DNA of 64,000 bases, from the NCBI GenBank assembly GCA_018384375.1, contig JAHAYJ010000060.1, positions 33,172 through 97,171 on the forward strand, read 5' to 3'. Shown in pieces: positions 1 to 9,630 of the stretch. Position 1 is the first letter of the stretch. Each line of letters opens with the position of its first letter. A model generated the notes under the pieces. The model ran no database searches. It was not told where the DNA came from and saw only the letters and a program-made list of their open reading frames with translations. The stretch comes from Lachnospiraceae bacterium. Lineage in GTDB: Bacteria > Bacillota > Clostridia > Lachnospirales > Lachnospiraceae. A program made the position numbers and the translations under genes.

Positions 1-2
1 CC

Positions 3-1166
3 AATAAAGAAAATTCCACAGTAGCACTTCGGGATCTGTTAGAGAGCAGGGAATTTAAGGAATTTCCGTCTAATCTGGCTTTTGCAGTAGGAAAGGATAT
101 TGCGGGAAAGGTCGTTGTGACAGATATTGCCAAGATGCCGCATATGCTGATCGCAGGTGCTACCGGTTCCGGTAAATCCGTTTGTATTAATACCCTGATC
201 ATGAGTATTCTGTACAAGGCACATCCCGATGATGTCAAGCTGATCATGGTGGATCCCAAGGTGGTAGAGCTTAGTGTTTATAATGGGATTCCTCATCTTC
301 TGATTCCTGTTGTCACGGATCCCAAGAAAGCATCGGCGGCTCTGCATTGGGGCGTCGCTGAAATGACAGACCGTTATCAGAAATTTGCGGATTTTAATGT
401 GAGAGATTTAAAGGGTTATAATAAAAAGGTTGAGGCAATGAAGGAGAAGGGCGATCCAGAGGCACCTGCCAAAATGCCGCAGATCGTCATTATTGTGGAT
501 GAACTTGCAGATTTGATGATGGTAGCACCGGGGGAAGTGGAGGAGTCCATCTGCCGTCTGGCACAGCTTGCACGTGCTGCCGGTATTCACCTGATTATTG
601 CAACACAGAGACCTTCTGTAGATGTTATTACCGGTCTGATCAAAGCAAATATGCCAAGCCGTATTGCATTTAGTGTATCCAGCGGTGTGGATTCCAGAAC
701 GATTCTTGATATGAATGGAGCAGAAAAGCTTCTTGGTAAGGGAGATATGCTTTTTTATCCACAGGGCTACAGCAAGCCGGCGAGAGTTCAGGGAGCCTTT
801 GTTTCTGACAAAGAGGTTTCTGACGTGGTGGAATTTTTGAAAAATCAGTCTCTGGGTAATATTTATGATTCCGACCTCCAGGATAAGATTGCGTCCTATA
901 GTGGTAGTGCAGCTGGCGCCGGGGGAGCCTCAGAGGGATCTGAGCGAGATCAATATTTTGAGGAAGCAGGGAAATTTATTATAGAAAAGGACAAGGCGTC
1001 CATCGGTATGCTGCAGAGAGTATTCAAGATCGGATTTAACCGGGCGGCACGCATTATGGATCAGCTTTGCGAAGCAGGTGTAGTGGGGGAAGAAGAAGGA
1101 ACCAAGCCGAGAAAGGTATTAATGAGTCTGGAACAATTTGAACAGTACATAGAGGAGTCTCTTTAA
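3..1166 (+). CDS. DNA translocase FtsK/SpoIIIE, C-terminal part (5' truncated by window)
   Basis: This is the motor end of a FtsK/SpoIIIE translocase, which pumps double-stranded DNA through the division or sporulation septum. The reading frame is open from base 3, so the GTG at 117 in the ORF track is not the real start; about 387 residues are visible. A Walker A box (GATGSGKS), a Walker B stretch ([12 protein letters not shown]) and an [12 protein letters not shown] block show the RecA-like motor. The last 65 or so residues ([20 protein letters not shown] onward) are the winged-helix gamma domain that reads orienting DNA sequences. The membrane part lies outside the window, so division-type FtsK and sporulation-type SpoIIIE cannot be separated. 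fhs follows after 15 bases. Confidence 0.95.
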   Translation, partial: NKENSTVALRDLLESREFKEFPSNLAFAVGKDIAGKVVVTDIAKMPHMLIAGATGSGKSVCINTLIMSILYKAHPDDVKLIMVDPKVVELSVYNGIPHLLIPVVTDPKKASAALHWGVAEMTDRYQKFADFNVRDLKGYNKKVEAMKEKGDPEAPAKMPQIVIIVDELADLMMVAPGEVEESICRLAQLARAAGIHLIIATQRPSVDVITGLIKANMPSRIAFSVSSGVDSRTILDMNGAEKLLGKGDMLFYPQGYSKPARVQGAFVSDKEVSDVVEFLKNQSLGNIYDSDLQDKIASYSGSAAGAGGASEGSERDQYFEEAGKFIIEKDKASIGMLQRVFKIGFNRAARIMDQLCEAGVVGEEEGTKPRKVLMSLEQFEQYIEESL

Positions 1167-1181
1167 AAAAGGAGGAGTATT

Positions 1182-2852
1182 ATGAAAACAGATATTCAAA
1201 TTGCACAGGAGGCGGTTCTGGAACCAATCACCAAGGTGGCAAAAGCCTTGCAGATTGACGAAGACGAACTGGAATTGTACGGTAAGTACAAAGCAAAAAT
1301 CTCGGATGAATATCTGCAAAAGATATCAAAAAATCCGGATGGTAAGCTGATCCTTGTGACAGCAATCAATCCCACTCCCGCCGGTGAGGGTAAGACAACC
1401 ACCAGTGTTGGCCTGGGGCAGGCCTTCGGGAAGCTTGGCAAAAAGGCAGTCATTGCGCTGAGGGAGCCATCTTTAGGTCCCTGCTTTGGTATCAAGGGAG
1501 GCGCAGCAGGGGGCGGATATTCACAGGTAGTACCCATGGAGGATCTGAATCTTCATTTTACGGGAGATTTTCATGCAATTACTTCTGCAAATAATCTGCT
1601 TGCGGCAATTCTTGACAATCACATTCAACAGGGAAATGAGTTAGGAATCGATACGAGAGCAGTGGTATGGAAACGATGTCTTGATATGAATGACAGAGTT
1701 CTCAGAAATATTGTGGTGGGTCTGGGAAATAAGACGGACGGAACGGTACGGGAGGATCACTTTGTCATTACGGTTGCATCCGAGATCATGGCTGTTCTTT
1801 GTCTTTCTACGGATATGAAGGATTTGAAGGAAAGGCTTTCAAGAATGGTGGTTGCCTATAACTATCAGGGAGAGCCTGTTACGGCAGGACAGCTTCAGGC
1901 TGTAGGTGCAATGGCAGCACTTTTGAAGGATGCCTTAAAACCCAATCTGATTCAGACGTTGGAGCATACACCGGCATTGGTTCATGGTGGTCCATTTGCC
2001 AATATTGCGCATGGCTGTAACTCTGTGCGTGCCACCAAGGCGGCGCTTAAGATGGCAGACTATGTGATTACAGAGGCAGGCTTCGGCGCAGATCTGGGAG
2101 CCGAAAAGTTTTTTGATATTAAATGCAGAATGTCGGGATTGAAGCCGGATGCTGTTGTTCTGGTAGCAACGATCAGAGCGCTTAAATATAACGGAGGCGT
2201 TCCAAAAGCAGAATTGGCTTCTGAAAATCTTAAGGCGCTCAAAGCAGGAATCGTTAATCTGGAAAAGCATATTGAGAATCTGCATAAATATGGCGTCCCT
2301 GTGATTGTGACTTTGAACAGCTTTGTCACCGACACGGAGGCCGAAACCTCCTTTGTAAAACAGTTTTGTGAGGAAAGAGACTGCGAATTTGCTATCTCCG
2401 AGGTTTGGGAAAAGGGCGGCGAAGGCGGTATCGCGCTGGCAGAAAAAGTGCTTGATACCTTGGAAAATAAGAAGAGTGACTTTAAAGTCCTTTATGAGAA
2501 TGAGCTTAGCCTGAAAGATAAGATTGAAACGATAGCAAAGGAAATATACGGGGCAGACGGTGTTGTTTATTCCGCGCAGGCTTCAAAACAGCTTTTGAAG
2601 CTTGAAGAGCTTGGCTATGGAAAACTGCCGGTGTGCATTGCTAAAAATCAATATTCTCTTTCTGATGATCCGGAACTGCTTGGAAGACCGCAAAACTTTG
2701 AAGTCAATGTAAGAGAAGCCTACGTCTCGGCGGGGGCAGGCTTTGTCGTGGTACTTACAGGAACTGTCATGACAATGCCGGGACTTCCGAAGAAACCGGC
2801 CGCCTATAATATTGATGTAAATGAAGACGGTGTGATCACGGGACTATTTTAA
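1182..2852 (+). CDS. fhs: Formate--tetrahydrofolate ligase
   Basis: The enzyme makes 10-formyl-THF from formate, THF and ATP in the cytoplasm. It is the entry of formate into one-carbon metabolism and a step of the methyl branch of the Wood-Ljungdahl pathway. The 556 residues match the usual length. The P-loop [10 protein letters not shown] lies near residue 65, and the family C-terminus ([17 protein letters not shown]) is intact. An AAAGGAGG ribosome site precedes the ATG. It sits 15 bases after the translocase gene and 25 before folD, so fhs and folD are probably co-transcribed. Other acetogenesis genes are absent here, so a role in ordinary purine and serine metabolism is equally possible. 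Confidence 0.97.
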   Translation: MKTDIQIAQEAVLEPITKVAKALQIDEDELELYGKYKAKISDEYLQKISKNPDGKLILVTAINPTPAGEGKTTTSVGLGQAFGKLGKKAVIALREPSLGPCFGIKGGAAGGGYSQVVPMEDLNLHFTGDFHAITSANNLLAAILDNHIQQGNELGIDTRAVVWKRCLDMNDRVLRNIVVGLGNKTDGTVREDHFVITVASEIMAVLCLSTDMKDLKERLSRMVVAYNYQGEPVTAGQLQAVGAMAALLKDALKPNLIQTLEHTPALVHGGPFANIAHGCNSVRATKAALKMADYVITEAGFGADLGAEKFFDIKCRMSGLKPDAVVLVATIRALKYNGGVPKAELASENLKALKAGIVNLEKHIENLHKYGVPVIVTLNSFVTDTEAETSFVKQFCEERDCEFAISEVWEKGGEGGIALAEKVLDTLENKKSDFKVLYENELSLKDKIETIAKEIYGADGVVYSAQASKQLLKLEELGYGKLPVCIAKNQYSLSDDPELLGRPQNFEVNVREAYVSAGAGFVVVLTGTVMTMPGLPKKPAAYNIDVNEDGVITGLF

Positions 2853-2877
2853 CAGCTTGGAAAGGATGGAATAGCAT

Positions 2878-3723
2878 ATGGCAGCAATTATCGACGGAAA
2901 AGCAATTTCATTACAGATCAAAGATGAATTGAAAGAAAAAGCAGCAGCTTTAAAGGCAGCCGGAACAAATGTTACGTTAGCAGTGATTCAGGTGGGCAGT
3001 AATCCGGCCTCCTGTGTTTATGTCAGAAATAAAAAGAAGGGGTGTGAGTACATAGGGATCGGTTCTTTGTCCTACGAACTTCCTGAGGAGACTACGCAGG
3101 AAGAATTGCTTACACTGATTGAAGAACTGAATGCAAGAGTTGACGTAAATGGCATTTTGGTGCAGCTTCCCCTGCCGACACATATTGACGAAGACACAGT
3201 GATCAGGGCAATTGATCCTAAGAAGGATGTGGACGGTTTCCACCCTCAGAGTGTAGGAGCGCTATGTATTGGTCAGCCGGGCTTTGTTTCCTGTACACCC
3301 GCGGGAATCATTCAACTGTTGAAAAGAAGCGGGATAGAGATAGCCGGAAAGGAATGTGTAGTTCTTGGAAGAAGCAATATTGTGGGAAAGCCTATGGCAC
3401 TTTTGCTTCTTCGTGAGAATGCGACAGTAACCATTGCCCATTCCAAAACAAAAGATCTGAAGGAAGTGACTAAGCGGGCAGACATTCTGATCGTTGCTGT
3501 AGGAAGACCAAAGCTGGTAACAAGAGATTATGTCAAGGAAGGTGCGGTCGTTATTGACGTTGGAATCAATCGGGATGAAAATAATAAAATGTGCGGAGAT
3601 GTAGACTTTGATGATGTTGCACCTGTGTGCAACGCAATTACGCCGGTCCCCGGAGGAGTGGGACCTATGACGATTGCGATGCTTTTGAATAATTGTATTG
3701 AATCTGTAAAGCTCCAGGGCTGA
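2878..3723 (+). CDS. folD: Bifunctional methylene-THF dehydrogenase/methenyl-THF cyclohydrolase
   Basis: FolD interconverts 5,10-methylene-THF and 10-formyl-THF using NAD(P), directly downstream in the pathway of the fhs product. Its 281 residues are typical. YVRNKKKGCEYIGI carries the catalytic Tyr and Lys, VQLPLP marks the folate site, GRSNIVGKPMALLLL is the Rossmann nucleotide loop, and PGGVGPMTIAMLL is the C-terminal signature. The gene follows fhs with a 25-base gap, which supports a two-gene folate unit. Cofactor preference (NADP or NAD) cannot be read from the sequence by eye. Confidence 0.97.
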   Translation: MAAIIDGKAISLQIKDELKEKAAALKAAGTNVTLAVIQVGSNPASCVYVRNKKKGCEYIGIGSLSYELPEETTQEELLTLIEELNARVDVNGILVQLPLPTHIDEDTVIRAIDPKKDVDGFHPQSVGALCIGQPGFVSCTPAGIIQLLKRSGIEIAGKECVVLGRSNIVGKPMALLLLRENATVTIAHSKTKDLKEVTKRADILIVAVGRPKLVTRDYVKEGAVVIDVGINRDENNKMCGDVDFDDVAPVCNAITPVPGGVGPMTIAMLLNNCIESVKLQG

Positions 3724-3777
3724 TATAGAAGAACGATTCTACTGAATTTTGTGCCGGAAGGTAGAAAGGAGGCAGAT

Positions 3778-5265
3778 ATGAAATGTCCTGAGTGTGGATA
3801 TGAGATTGCAGACGATCATCTGTATTGTGACAGATGTGGCAAGGAAATCCAGATTGTTCCAGATTTTGAACCGGAAATTGAAAATAGCATCATTGAAACC
3901 TTATCCACTGTAGCAGAGCAGATTGATGGTACGAATGCCTCCGCTGACTCCGGTGGCAAAGTAAATGAAAAAGAGAATAAAGGACAGGAGGATACTTCCG
4001 CCAAAGAAAAGCATAAGGAGGTTTTTTGGGCGGAGGAACCGGCAAAAAACTGGTTATTCATAAGTCTTGTGACCTTTATTGTGATTACTATAGTGGCTGC
4101 GTTTACATCGGTATTTATGTATCACAGATATTCTGCTGCCTATCAGGTTGAGCAGGCAAAGGCATGTGCAGCTGATGGAAATTTTGAAAAGGCGGTTGAT
4201 TTTCTTGAAAAAGCAAGAACACTGGATGAGGAACCGGCGGATATTGTACTCTTAGAAGCAGGTTATCTTTATCAGATGGGAGAAAGTGAACGCGCTCTTG
4301 AAATTCTTCTGGAATTGATTGATAAGGTACAGATGGATTATGAGAAAAAAGAAAAAGCTTATGAAAATATCATTGCCATTTACAGTGAGGAAGAGCGATT
4401 TAAAGAGATCAATTCGCTTTTGACCGCCTGCACAGATGAAAGCATCCGAAATCAATTTCAGCAATATCTGGCACTTTCACCGGAATTTGGATATGCCTCC
4501 GGAACCTATGATGAAATTGTGCCACTCAAGCTGAGTGCCAATACTACCGGCAAAATATACTATACCATGGACGGAAGTGAGCCGGATGAATCAAGCGAGG
4601 TCTATACGGCACCATTGTTTCTGGAATCCGGGGAATATCAGATTTCCGCAATTTTTATTAACGATTATGGAATCAGAAGTGAAGTGGCAAGAGGCTGGTA
4701 TGTGATCAATCTGGTTGTGCCGGATGCGCCGGAGGTACTTTTATATAGCGGAGATTATCATGAGCCTACGTTGATAGAAGTAACGGTACCGGAGGAGGGG
4801 ACGGTTTATTATACGACAGATGGATCAATGCCCAGTGAGGTCAGCAATAAATATGCAGGGCCAATTCAAATGCCGCTCGGAAAGTCTAATTTTAAGTTTG
4901 TAACGATATCGGATGAGGGTGTTTCCAGTGAAGTGGTCAGCAGAAGCTTTGATTTTTCCATGAATACGGATATCACGGTGGAAAAGGCGATCAATAATGT
5001 AATTCAGGCACTTTTTGAACAAAAGGTTTTAAAGGATCTGCAGGGGCATTCACACGAAATACAGGGAAAATATGTATTTAGGTATGATACTATTGTGGAA
5101 ATCCCTGATTTAGGTTATTATTATGTGTTGAATGAATATATTGAGGATCAGAGCGGAAATCTGACAAAAACGGAGCGGTTGTATGCGGTAGAAGTCTATA
5201 CTGGAGCCCCCAACCGTCTTGTTTACGATGAGAATGGGAAGATGGGATTGATTTCCCTAAGGTAA
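3778..5265 (+). CDS. Zinc-ribbon, single-TM protein with TPR-like region and two chitobiase-C-like repeats
   Basis: Not a named family. The start is set at the ATG at 3778, because the AAAGGAGG site at 3765-3772 would lie inside the longer GTG ORF; this gives 495 residues. In order: a zinc ribbon (CPECGYEI...CDRCGKEI, residues 3-22), an acidic linker, one membrane helix (about 91-115), an alpha-helical TPR-like stretch (about 118-235, FEKAVDFLEKARTLDEEPAD), then two related beta modules with YYTMDGSEP and YYTTDGSMP, the pattern of chitobiase/beta-hexosaminidase C-terminal repeats. The topology implies a cytoplasmic ribbon and an extracellular C-terminus. Role unknown; envelope sensing or carbohydrate contact are guesses from the modules. 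Confidence 0.75.
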   Translation: MKCPECGYEIADDHLYCDRCGKEIQIVPDFEPEIENSIIETLSTVAEQIDGTNASADSGGKVNEKENKGQEDTSAKEKHKEVFWAEEPAKNWLFISLVTFIVITIVAAFTSVFMYHRYSAAYQVEQAKACAADGNFEKAVDFLEKARTLDEEPADIVLLEAGYLYQMGESERALEILLELIDKVQMDYEKKEKAYENIIAIYSEEERFKEINSLLTACTDESIRNQFQQYLALSPEFGYASGTYDEIVPLKLSANTTGKIYYTMDGSEPDESSEVYTAPLFLESGEYQISAIFINDYGIRSEVARGWYVINLVVPDAPEVLLYSGDYHEPTLIEVTVPEEGTVYYTTDGSMPSEVSNKYAGPIQMPLGKSNFKFVTISDEGVSSEVVSRSFDFSMNTDITVEKAINNVIQALFEQKVLKDLQGHSHEIQGKYVFRYDTIVEIPDLGYYYVLNEYIEDQSGNLTKTERLYAVEVYTGAPNRLVYDENGKMGLISLR

Positions 5266-5305
5266 ACTGCTATAAATTATGTTTATATAAACAGGAAAGG
5301 GATTA

Positions 5306-6196
5306 ATGATGTACAAGATTTTAGAAGCAAAAGAGCTTACTGCCAATATTTTTTATATGGTAGTAGAAGCAAAGAGAGTAGCAAAGGCCTGTAAACCGGG
5401 ACAGTTTGTCATAGTCAGGACAGATGAAAAATCGGAACGTATTCCCCTGACGATCTGTGACTATGATGCTGAAAAAGGAACTGTGACGATCGTGTTCCAG
5501 ATTGTAGGGGCAGGGACACAGCTCATGTCTTCCTTGAAGACAGGTGATGCGTTTCATGACTTTGTAGGTCCTCTTGGATGCCCCTCTGAGTTTGTTTCGG
5601 AGGATCTAAATAGCCTGAAACAGAAAAAGATGCTGTTTGTGGCAGGCGGTGTGGGAACAGCACCTGTTTATCCGCAGGTGAAATGGCTTCATGAGAGAGG
5701 CATTGAAGCAGATGTGATTGTAGGTGCCAAAACAAAAGACCTGTTGATTCTGGAAGAAGAAATGAAAGCGGTTGCCGGGAATCTCTATGTGACAACGGAT
5801 GATGGATCTTATGGCAGAAGCGGTATGGTAACACAGACAATTACCGATCTGGTAAATGAAGGAAAGCATTATGATGTATGTGTGGCTATCGGACCGATGA
5901 TCATGATGAAATTTGTCTGCAAGCTTACTAAGGAGCTTGGAATTCCCACTATTGTAAGCTTGAATCCCATTATGGTAGACGGTACGGGTATGTGTGGAGC
6001 ATGTCGTGTGACAGTGGGCGGAAAGGTAAAATTTGCCTGTGTAGACGGGCCGGAATTTAATGGACATGAAGTGAATTTTGATGAAGCAATGCAGCGCCAG
6101 CAGTTGTATAAGACAGCGGAGGGAAGAGCATTCCTCAAGGCCAAAGAAGGAGATACCCATCATGGCGGATGCGGAAACTGCGGAGGTGACAAATAA
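5306..6196 (+). CDS. nfnA: FAD/NAD-binding, [2Fe-2S] subunit of NADH-dependent ferredoxin:NADP+ oxidoreductase (NfnA-type)
   Basis: A ferredoxin-reductase-like flavoprotein of 296 residues, in the family of PyrK and sulfide dehydrogenase small subunits. Residues around RIPLTICDYD match the flavin-binding barrel, and VAGGVGTAPVYPQV matches the nucleotide loop. The C-terminus has a [2Fe-2S] cysteine pattern (GMCGACRVTV...FACVDGPEF). The stop overlaps the next ATG as TAATG, coupling it to the glutamate-synthase-like partner; this pairing is the NfnAB arrangement that bifurcates electrons between NADPH, NAD+ and ferredoxin. The family is also annotated as SudB or PyrK-like, but no pyrD is nearby. 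ATGs at 5306 and 5309 are both possible after AGGAAAGG. Confidence 0.85.
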   Translation: MMYKILEAKELTANIFYMVVEAKRVAKACKPGQFVIVRTDEKSERIPLTICDYDAEKGTVTIVFQIVGAGTQLMSSLKTGDAFHDFVGPLGCPSEFVSEDLNSLKQKKMLFVAGGVGTAPVYPQVKWLHERGIEADVIVGAKTKDLLILEEEMKAVAGNLYVTTDDGSYGRSGMVTQTITDLVNEGKHYDVCVAIGPMIMMKFVCKLTKELGIPTIVSLNPIMVDGTGMCGACRVTVGGKVKFACVDGPEFNGHEVNFDEAMQRQQLYKTAEGRAFLKAKEGDTHHGGCGNCGGDK

Positions 6197-7581
6197 TGGA
6201 CGTATTAAAGAAAATCCCTGTCAGGGAACAGGATGCTAAGGAAAGAGCAGCTAATTTTGAAGAGGTATGCCTTGGCTATAATAAAGAGGAAGCAATGGAA
6301 GAGGCAACAAGATGTATCAACTGTAAAAATGCACAGTGCATTAAGGGTTGTCCTGTATCCATCAATATTCCAGGCTTTATTGAAAAGGTAAAGGAAGGCG
6401 ATATGGAAGCTGCCTACCAGATAATCAGTGAATCCTCCGCACTTTCTGCTGTATGTGGACGTGTCTGCCCGCAGGAGAGTCAGTGTGAGGGAAAATGTAT
6501 CAGAGGAATTAAGGGAGAGGCAATCTCAATCGGAAAGCTGGAACGCTTTGTAGCTGACTGGGCAAGTGAAAATGGCATTAAGCCTCAGGGTGCGAAGGAA
6601 AAGAACGGTAAGAAGGTTGCTGTGATCGGTTCCGGCCCTGCTGGACTTACCTGTGCGGGTGATCTTGCAAAGCTGGGTTATGAGGTGACGATTTTTGAGG
6701 CCCTGCATGAGCCCGGCGGTGTTCTGGTTTACGGAATTCCGGAATTCCGACTTCCTAAGACTAAGGTTGTGGCTAAGGAAATCGAAAATGTAAAAGCGCT
6801 TGGTGTAAAAATTGAGACAAATGTGGTAGTAGGAAAATCAGTTACGATAGATGAGTTGCTTTCTGAGGAAGGCTTTGATGCTGTGTTCATCGGTTCCGGT
6901 GCAGGACTTCCCAAATTCATGGGGATTCCGGGAGAACAGGCAAACGGTGTATTCTCAGCAAACGAATATCTGACAAGAAGCAATCTTATGAAGGCGTTTG
7001 ATGAAAATTCCAGCACACCTATCATGAGAGGGAAAAAGGTGGCAGTTGTTGGTGGCGGAAATGTTGCCATGGATGCTGCTAGAACAGCACTTCGCCTTGG
7101 CGCGGAGGTTCACATTGTGTACAGAAGAAGTGAGGAAGAACTTCCTGCCCGTGTGGAGGAGGTACATCACGCAAAGGAAGAAGGGATCATTTTTGATCTC
7201 TTGACAAATCCCGTTGAAATTCTGGAAGATGAGAAGGGCTGGGTGTCCGGTATCAAGTGTGTAAAAATGGAATTGGGAGAGCCCGATGAATCCGGCAGAA
7301 GACGTCCGGTAGAAATTAAAGGCTCCGAATTTGTGATTACTGTTGACACGGTTATCATGTCCCTTGGAACATCGCCGAATCCATTGATTTCTTCTACAAC
7401 AGAGGGACTTGAGGTTAATAAGTGGAAATGCATAGTGGCAGATGAAGAGTTCGGTAAAACCTCCAAGGAAGGGGTTTATGCAGGCGGTGATGCCGTTACG
7501 GGTGCAGCAACGGTTATTCTGGCTATGGGAGCCGGCCGTGCAGGTGCTAAAGGAATTGATGAATATTTAAAGAATAAATAG
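6196..7581 (+). CDS. nfnB: NADPH-dependent glutamate synthase-like flavoprotein (NfnB-type subunit)
   Basis: A 461-residue flavoprotein of the GltD/NfnB family. The N-terminal cysteine block (CINCKNAQCIKGCPVSINIP, then VCPQESQCEGKCIRG) binds two [4Fe-4S] clusters. GSGPAGLTCAGDLAKLGYEV binds FAD and GGGNVAMDAARTALRLGAEV binds NADPH; the C-terminal AGGDAVTGAATVILAMGAG completes the FAD site. It starts on the last base of nfnA. With NfnA it should form the soluble bifurcating transhydrogenase that balances NADPH, NADH and reduced ferredoxin in fermenting anaerobes. A stand-alone glutamate synthase beta subunit is less likely because no alpha subunit is present. Confidence 0.88.
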   Translation: MDVLKKIPVREQDAKERAANFEEVCLGYNKEEAMEEATRCINCKNAQCIKGCPVSINIPGFIEKVKEGDMEAAYQIISESSALSAVCGRVCPQESQCEGKCIRGIKGEAISIGKLERFVADWASENGIKPQGAKEKNGKKVAVIGSGPAGLTCAGDLAKLGYEVTIFEALHEPGGVLVYGIPEFRLPKTKVVAKEIENVKALGVKIETNVVVGKSVTIDELLSEEGFDAVFIGSGAGLPKFMGIPGEQANGVFSANEYLTRSNLMKAFDENSSTPIMRGKKVAVVGGGNVAMDAARTALRLGAEVHIVYRRSEEELPARVEEVHHAKEEGIIFDLLTNPVEILEDEKGWVSGIKCVKMELGEPDESGRRRPVEIKGSEFVITVDTVIMSLGTSPNPLISSTTEGLEVNKWKCIVADEEFGKTSKEGVYAGGDAVTGAATVILAMGAGRAGAKGIDEYLKNK

Positions 7582-7607
7582 TCAAAAGCACATTAGAAGA
7601 ATGGAGA

Positions 7608-7675
7608 GGCTGTTGCATAAATCTTTTTGTTAAGGGTATTATCCTTTATGTGGACAAAAGATTTAGGTAACAGCC
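7608..7675. repeat. Imperfect 20-bp inverted repeat / long hairpin
   Basis: GGCTGTTGCATAAATCTTTT at the left and AAAAGATTTAGGTAACAGCC at the right pair as 7 bp, a 3-base mismatch, then 10 bp. An inner AAGGGT/ATCCTT stem sits in the loop. No U-run follows, so it is not a standard terminator, although it lies between nfnB and a promoter-bearing gene. GGCTGTTGCA-type ends occur in some transposon termini, so a miniature element is possible. No second copy was seen in this window. Confidence 0.6.
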
Positions 7676-7722
7676 CTTATGTCCTTTACAAATGAAAATA
7701 AGAAATTATTAATAATTCTTTT

Positions 7723-7751
7723 TTGAGAAATTAAAAAATGTGCGATATAGT
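7723..7751 (+). promoter_or_regulatory. Sigma-A type promoter for the MORN protein gene
   Basis: TTGAGA and TATAGT separated by 17 bases, in an A/T-rich stretch 54 bases upstream of the ATG at 7805. It agrees with vegetative promoter consensus at most positions. Confidence 0.65.
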
Positions 7752-7804
7752 AAGAGAAGGTTAGGCAGAATGAAGAGCTTAACGGGAAAGGCATAGGAGT
7801 ATTT

Positions 7805-8845
7805 ATGAAAAAGATATTTGATGAGGATGACGATGATTTTCAGAATTTTGATAAAGCAAAAATAATTGTGAGCGTTATTCCCGTGGTTCTGATTATTCTG
7901 ATTCTTGCAGTCATGTTGATTGTAAACAATCGGAAAAAAACAGATAGAAATACAGATGATGTACAGCAGAGTATTCTGGATTATGCGGATGAGGGGAATC
8001 AATCAGAAGGACTTGAGAGCAACAGCGTACAGACGGGATCCGATGCGGTGAAGAATGATAAGCAGGAGGTACAGACGGAGGAAACACCGTCCCCATTGCC
8101 CAAAGCCACTCTAAGTCCGACGCCCTATAAAGAGGTCATGAAGCAGACAACAGTTGATTACAGTAAGATTAAATTTGATAAAGATGAGCAGTTGAAAGAG
8201 ATGATGACTTATTGGGAGGACAGTAATCAGAAGGCACTGGATGATCTGGCAAATCTGGATCGCTTTAAAGCAATGTCATGGAAACTGAAGGGAACGAAGG
8301 AGTGCTACTATTATGGAGAAGTGAATGCATCAGGTCAGGCTGACGGTACCGGAATAGCAGTGTATGCAGATAATCAGTATTATTACGGAAGCTGGAAGAA
8401 TGGTGAAAGAAGCGGAACCGGGACCTTTATTCATTATCATTTTCACGATACCGCAAATACAACAGATGTCTATACTTATCATCAGTATACAGGCTCCTGG
8501 GCAAATGATCTTCCTGATGGAGAGGGATCTGAGCATTATGATTTTGATAAGGATCTGTTGAAGGATGATCAGCGGTATACTTCTAACCGAATCGGAAGCT
8601 ATTCTGCAGGGCTGGTGCATGGAGAGTTTTACCTGACAACGATCGAAGCCGGCAAGGAGGATATGATGGAATGGGAGGCACAGGCGGAACATGGCTCCTG
8701 GATTTATCGGTTAGACAAAAAAGATGGTAAGGGAAATCGACCGGTGTTTGTCGATTATAATGATCCTAATGACTTTTTCTGGATGCTGCCGAAGGACAAT
8801 GTTAATATCGGAGTTCCGTGCCTGATCTCTAAGAATAAAAATTAG
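7805..8845 (+). CDS. Membrane-anchored MORN-repeat protein
   Basis: A 346-residue protein with an acidic cytoplasmic N-terminus, one membrane helix at about residues 19-41 (VSVIPVVLIILILAVMLIV), a low-complexity Ser/Thr/Pro linker (TPSPLPKATLSPTP) and an extracellular domain. At about 160-250 it has MORN-like repeats: YYYGEVNASGQADGTGIAVY, then YYYGSWKNGERSGTGTF and YTGSWANDLPDGEGS. MORN repeats are beta-hairpin units that bind lipids or other proteins. AGGAG precedes the ATG. Monocistronic by position: its own promoter upstream, and a 59-base gap before the next gene. Function unknown. Confidence 0.75.
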   Translation: MKKIFDEDDDDFQNFDKAKIIVSVIPVVLIILILAVMLIVNNRKKTDRNTDDVQQSILDYADEGNQSEGLESNSVQTGSDAVKNDKQEVQTEETPSPLPKATLSPTPYKEVMKQTTVDYSKIKFDKDEQLKEMMTYWEDSNQKALDDLANLDRFKAMSWKLKGTKECYYYGEVNASGQADGTGIAVYADNQYYYGSWKNGERSGTGTFIHYHFHDTANTTDVYTYHQYTGSWANDLPDGEGSEHYDFDKDLLKDDQRYTSNRIGSYSAGLVHGEFYLTTIEAGKEDMMEWEAQAEHGSWIYRLDKKDGKGNRPVFVDYNDPNDFFWMLPKDNVNIGVPCLISKNKN

Positions 8846-8904
8846 TGGAAACATATGTCAATCCGTAGTAAAATAGTACTTGGGGTATGAAGGAGGTACG
8901 GAGT

Positions 8905-9630
8905 ATGGCATGGTGTCCGAAATGTAAATGTGAGTATGTGGAAGGTGTTACCATATGTGCAGACTGTGGGTGTGAACTGGTAGATAAACTTCAGGAGGAA
9001 GAACCGGAGCCGGAGCTGACACAGCAGGATGCACTTGCTATGATACAGGCGGTAAAGGAGAGCGGAAAGGATATTCCCGAGGAACTTTTTGAGGAAATGG
9101 AAGGGGCTGAGGAATTCTTCTCTGATGAGGATGAGCCGTCAGCAGGGTATCAGAGCCCCTATGTCAATAACGAGGAAAAAGCAGAAGAAAACAGAACCTC
9201 GGCGTATACACTTCTTACAGTAGGCGGTGCAGGACTGATTGTGATTGCTCTTTTTTTTCTTGGCATCATTGATTTTGGAACCTCGCTTACCAATAAATAT
9301 ATGATTACCGGTGTGATGGGAGTTCTTTTTATCCTGTTTATCGTTATGGGAATCGTATCTTTAAAAAATTCCAAAATATTAACGAAGAAGGCTCATAAGG
9401 AAAACAACCTGACTGCCGAGATCAAGAAGTGGTGTATCGATAACCTGAAGGAGAAGGAGATCGATCAGCTCCTTTCCCTTGAGCAGCAGTCACTGGAATT
9501 GAAATATTTTCAACGGTTTGATTATATGAAAAAGGCGATTCAAAAGCAGTTTATGAATTTGGATGAGAGCTATCTTGACAGACTGATTGAGGAGGTCTAT
9601 GCGGATATTTTTGAGGAAGAGAATGAATGA
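8905..9630 (+). CDS. Zinc-ribbon protein with two membrane helices
   Basis: Start set at ATG 8905, 8 bases after AAGGAGG (8890-8896); the ORF-track start at 8887 would include this site. The 241 residues have an N-terminal zinc ribbon (CPKCKCEYVEGVTICADCGCEL), an acidic helical segment (about 30-75), two membrane helices (about 100-122 and 132-154) and a soluble charged C-terminus. It overlaps rlmH by 4 bases (ATGA), so the two are translationally coupled. No function is assigned; it may respond to metals or bind a partner through the ribbon. Confidence 0.72.
   Translation: MAWCPKCKCEYVEGVTICADCGCELVDKLQEEEPEPELTQQDALAMIQAVKESGKDIPEELFEEMEGAEEFFSDEDEPSAGYQSPYVNNEEKAEENRTSAYTLLTVGGAGLIVIALFFLGIIDFGTSLTNKYMITGVMGVLFILFIVMGIVSLKNSKILTKKAHKENNLTAEIKKWCIDNLKEKEIDQLLSLEQQSLELKYFQRFDYMKKAIQKQFMNLDESYLDRLIEEVYADIFEEENE

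Noticed and set aside
5606-6163. 185-residue minus-strand ORF
   Set aside because: Antisense to nfnA and rich in His/Ser/Cys; no ribosome site or known motif.
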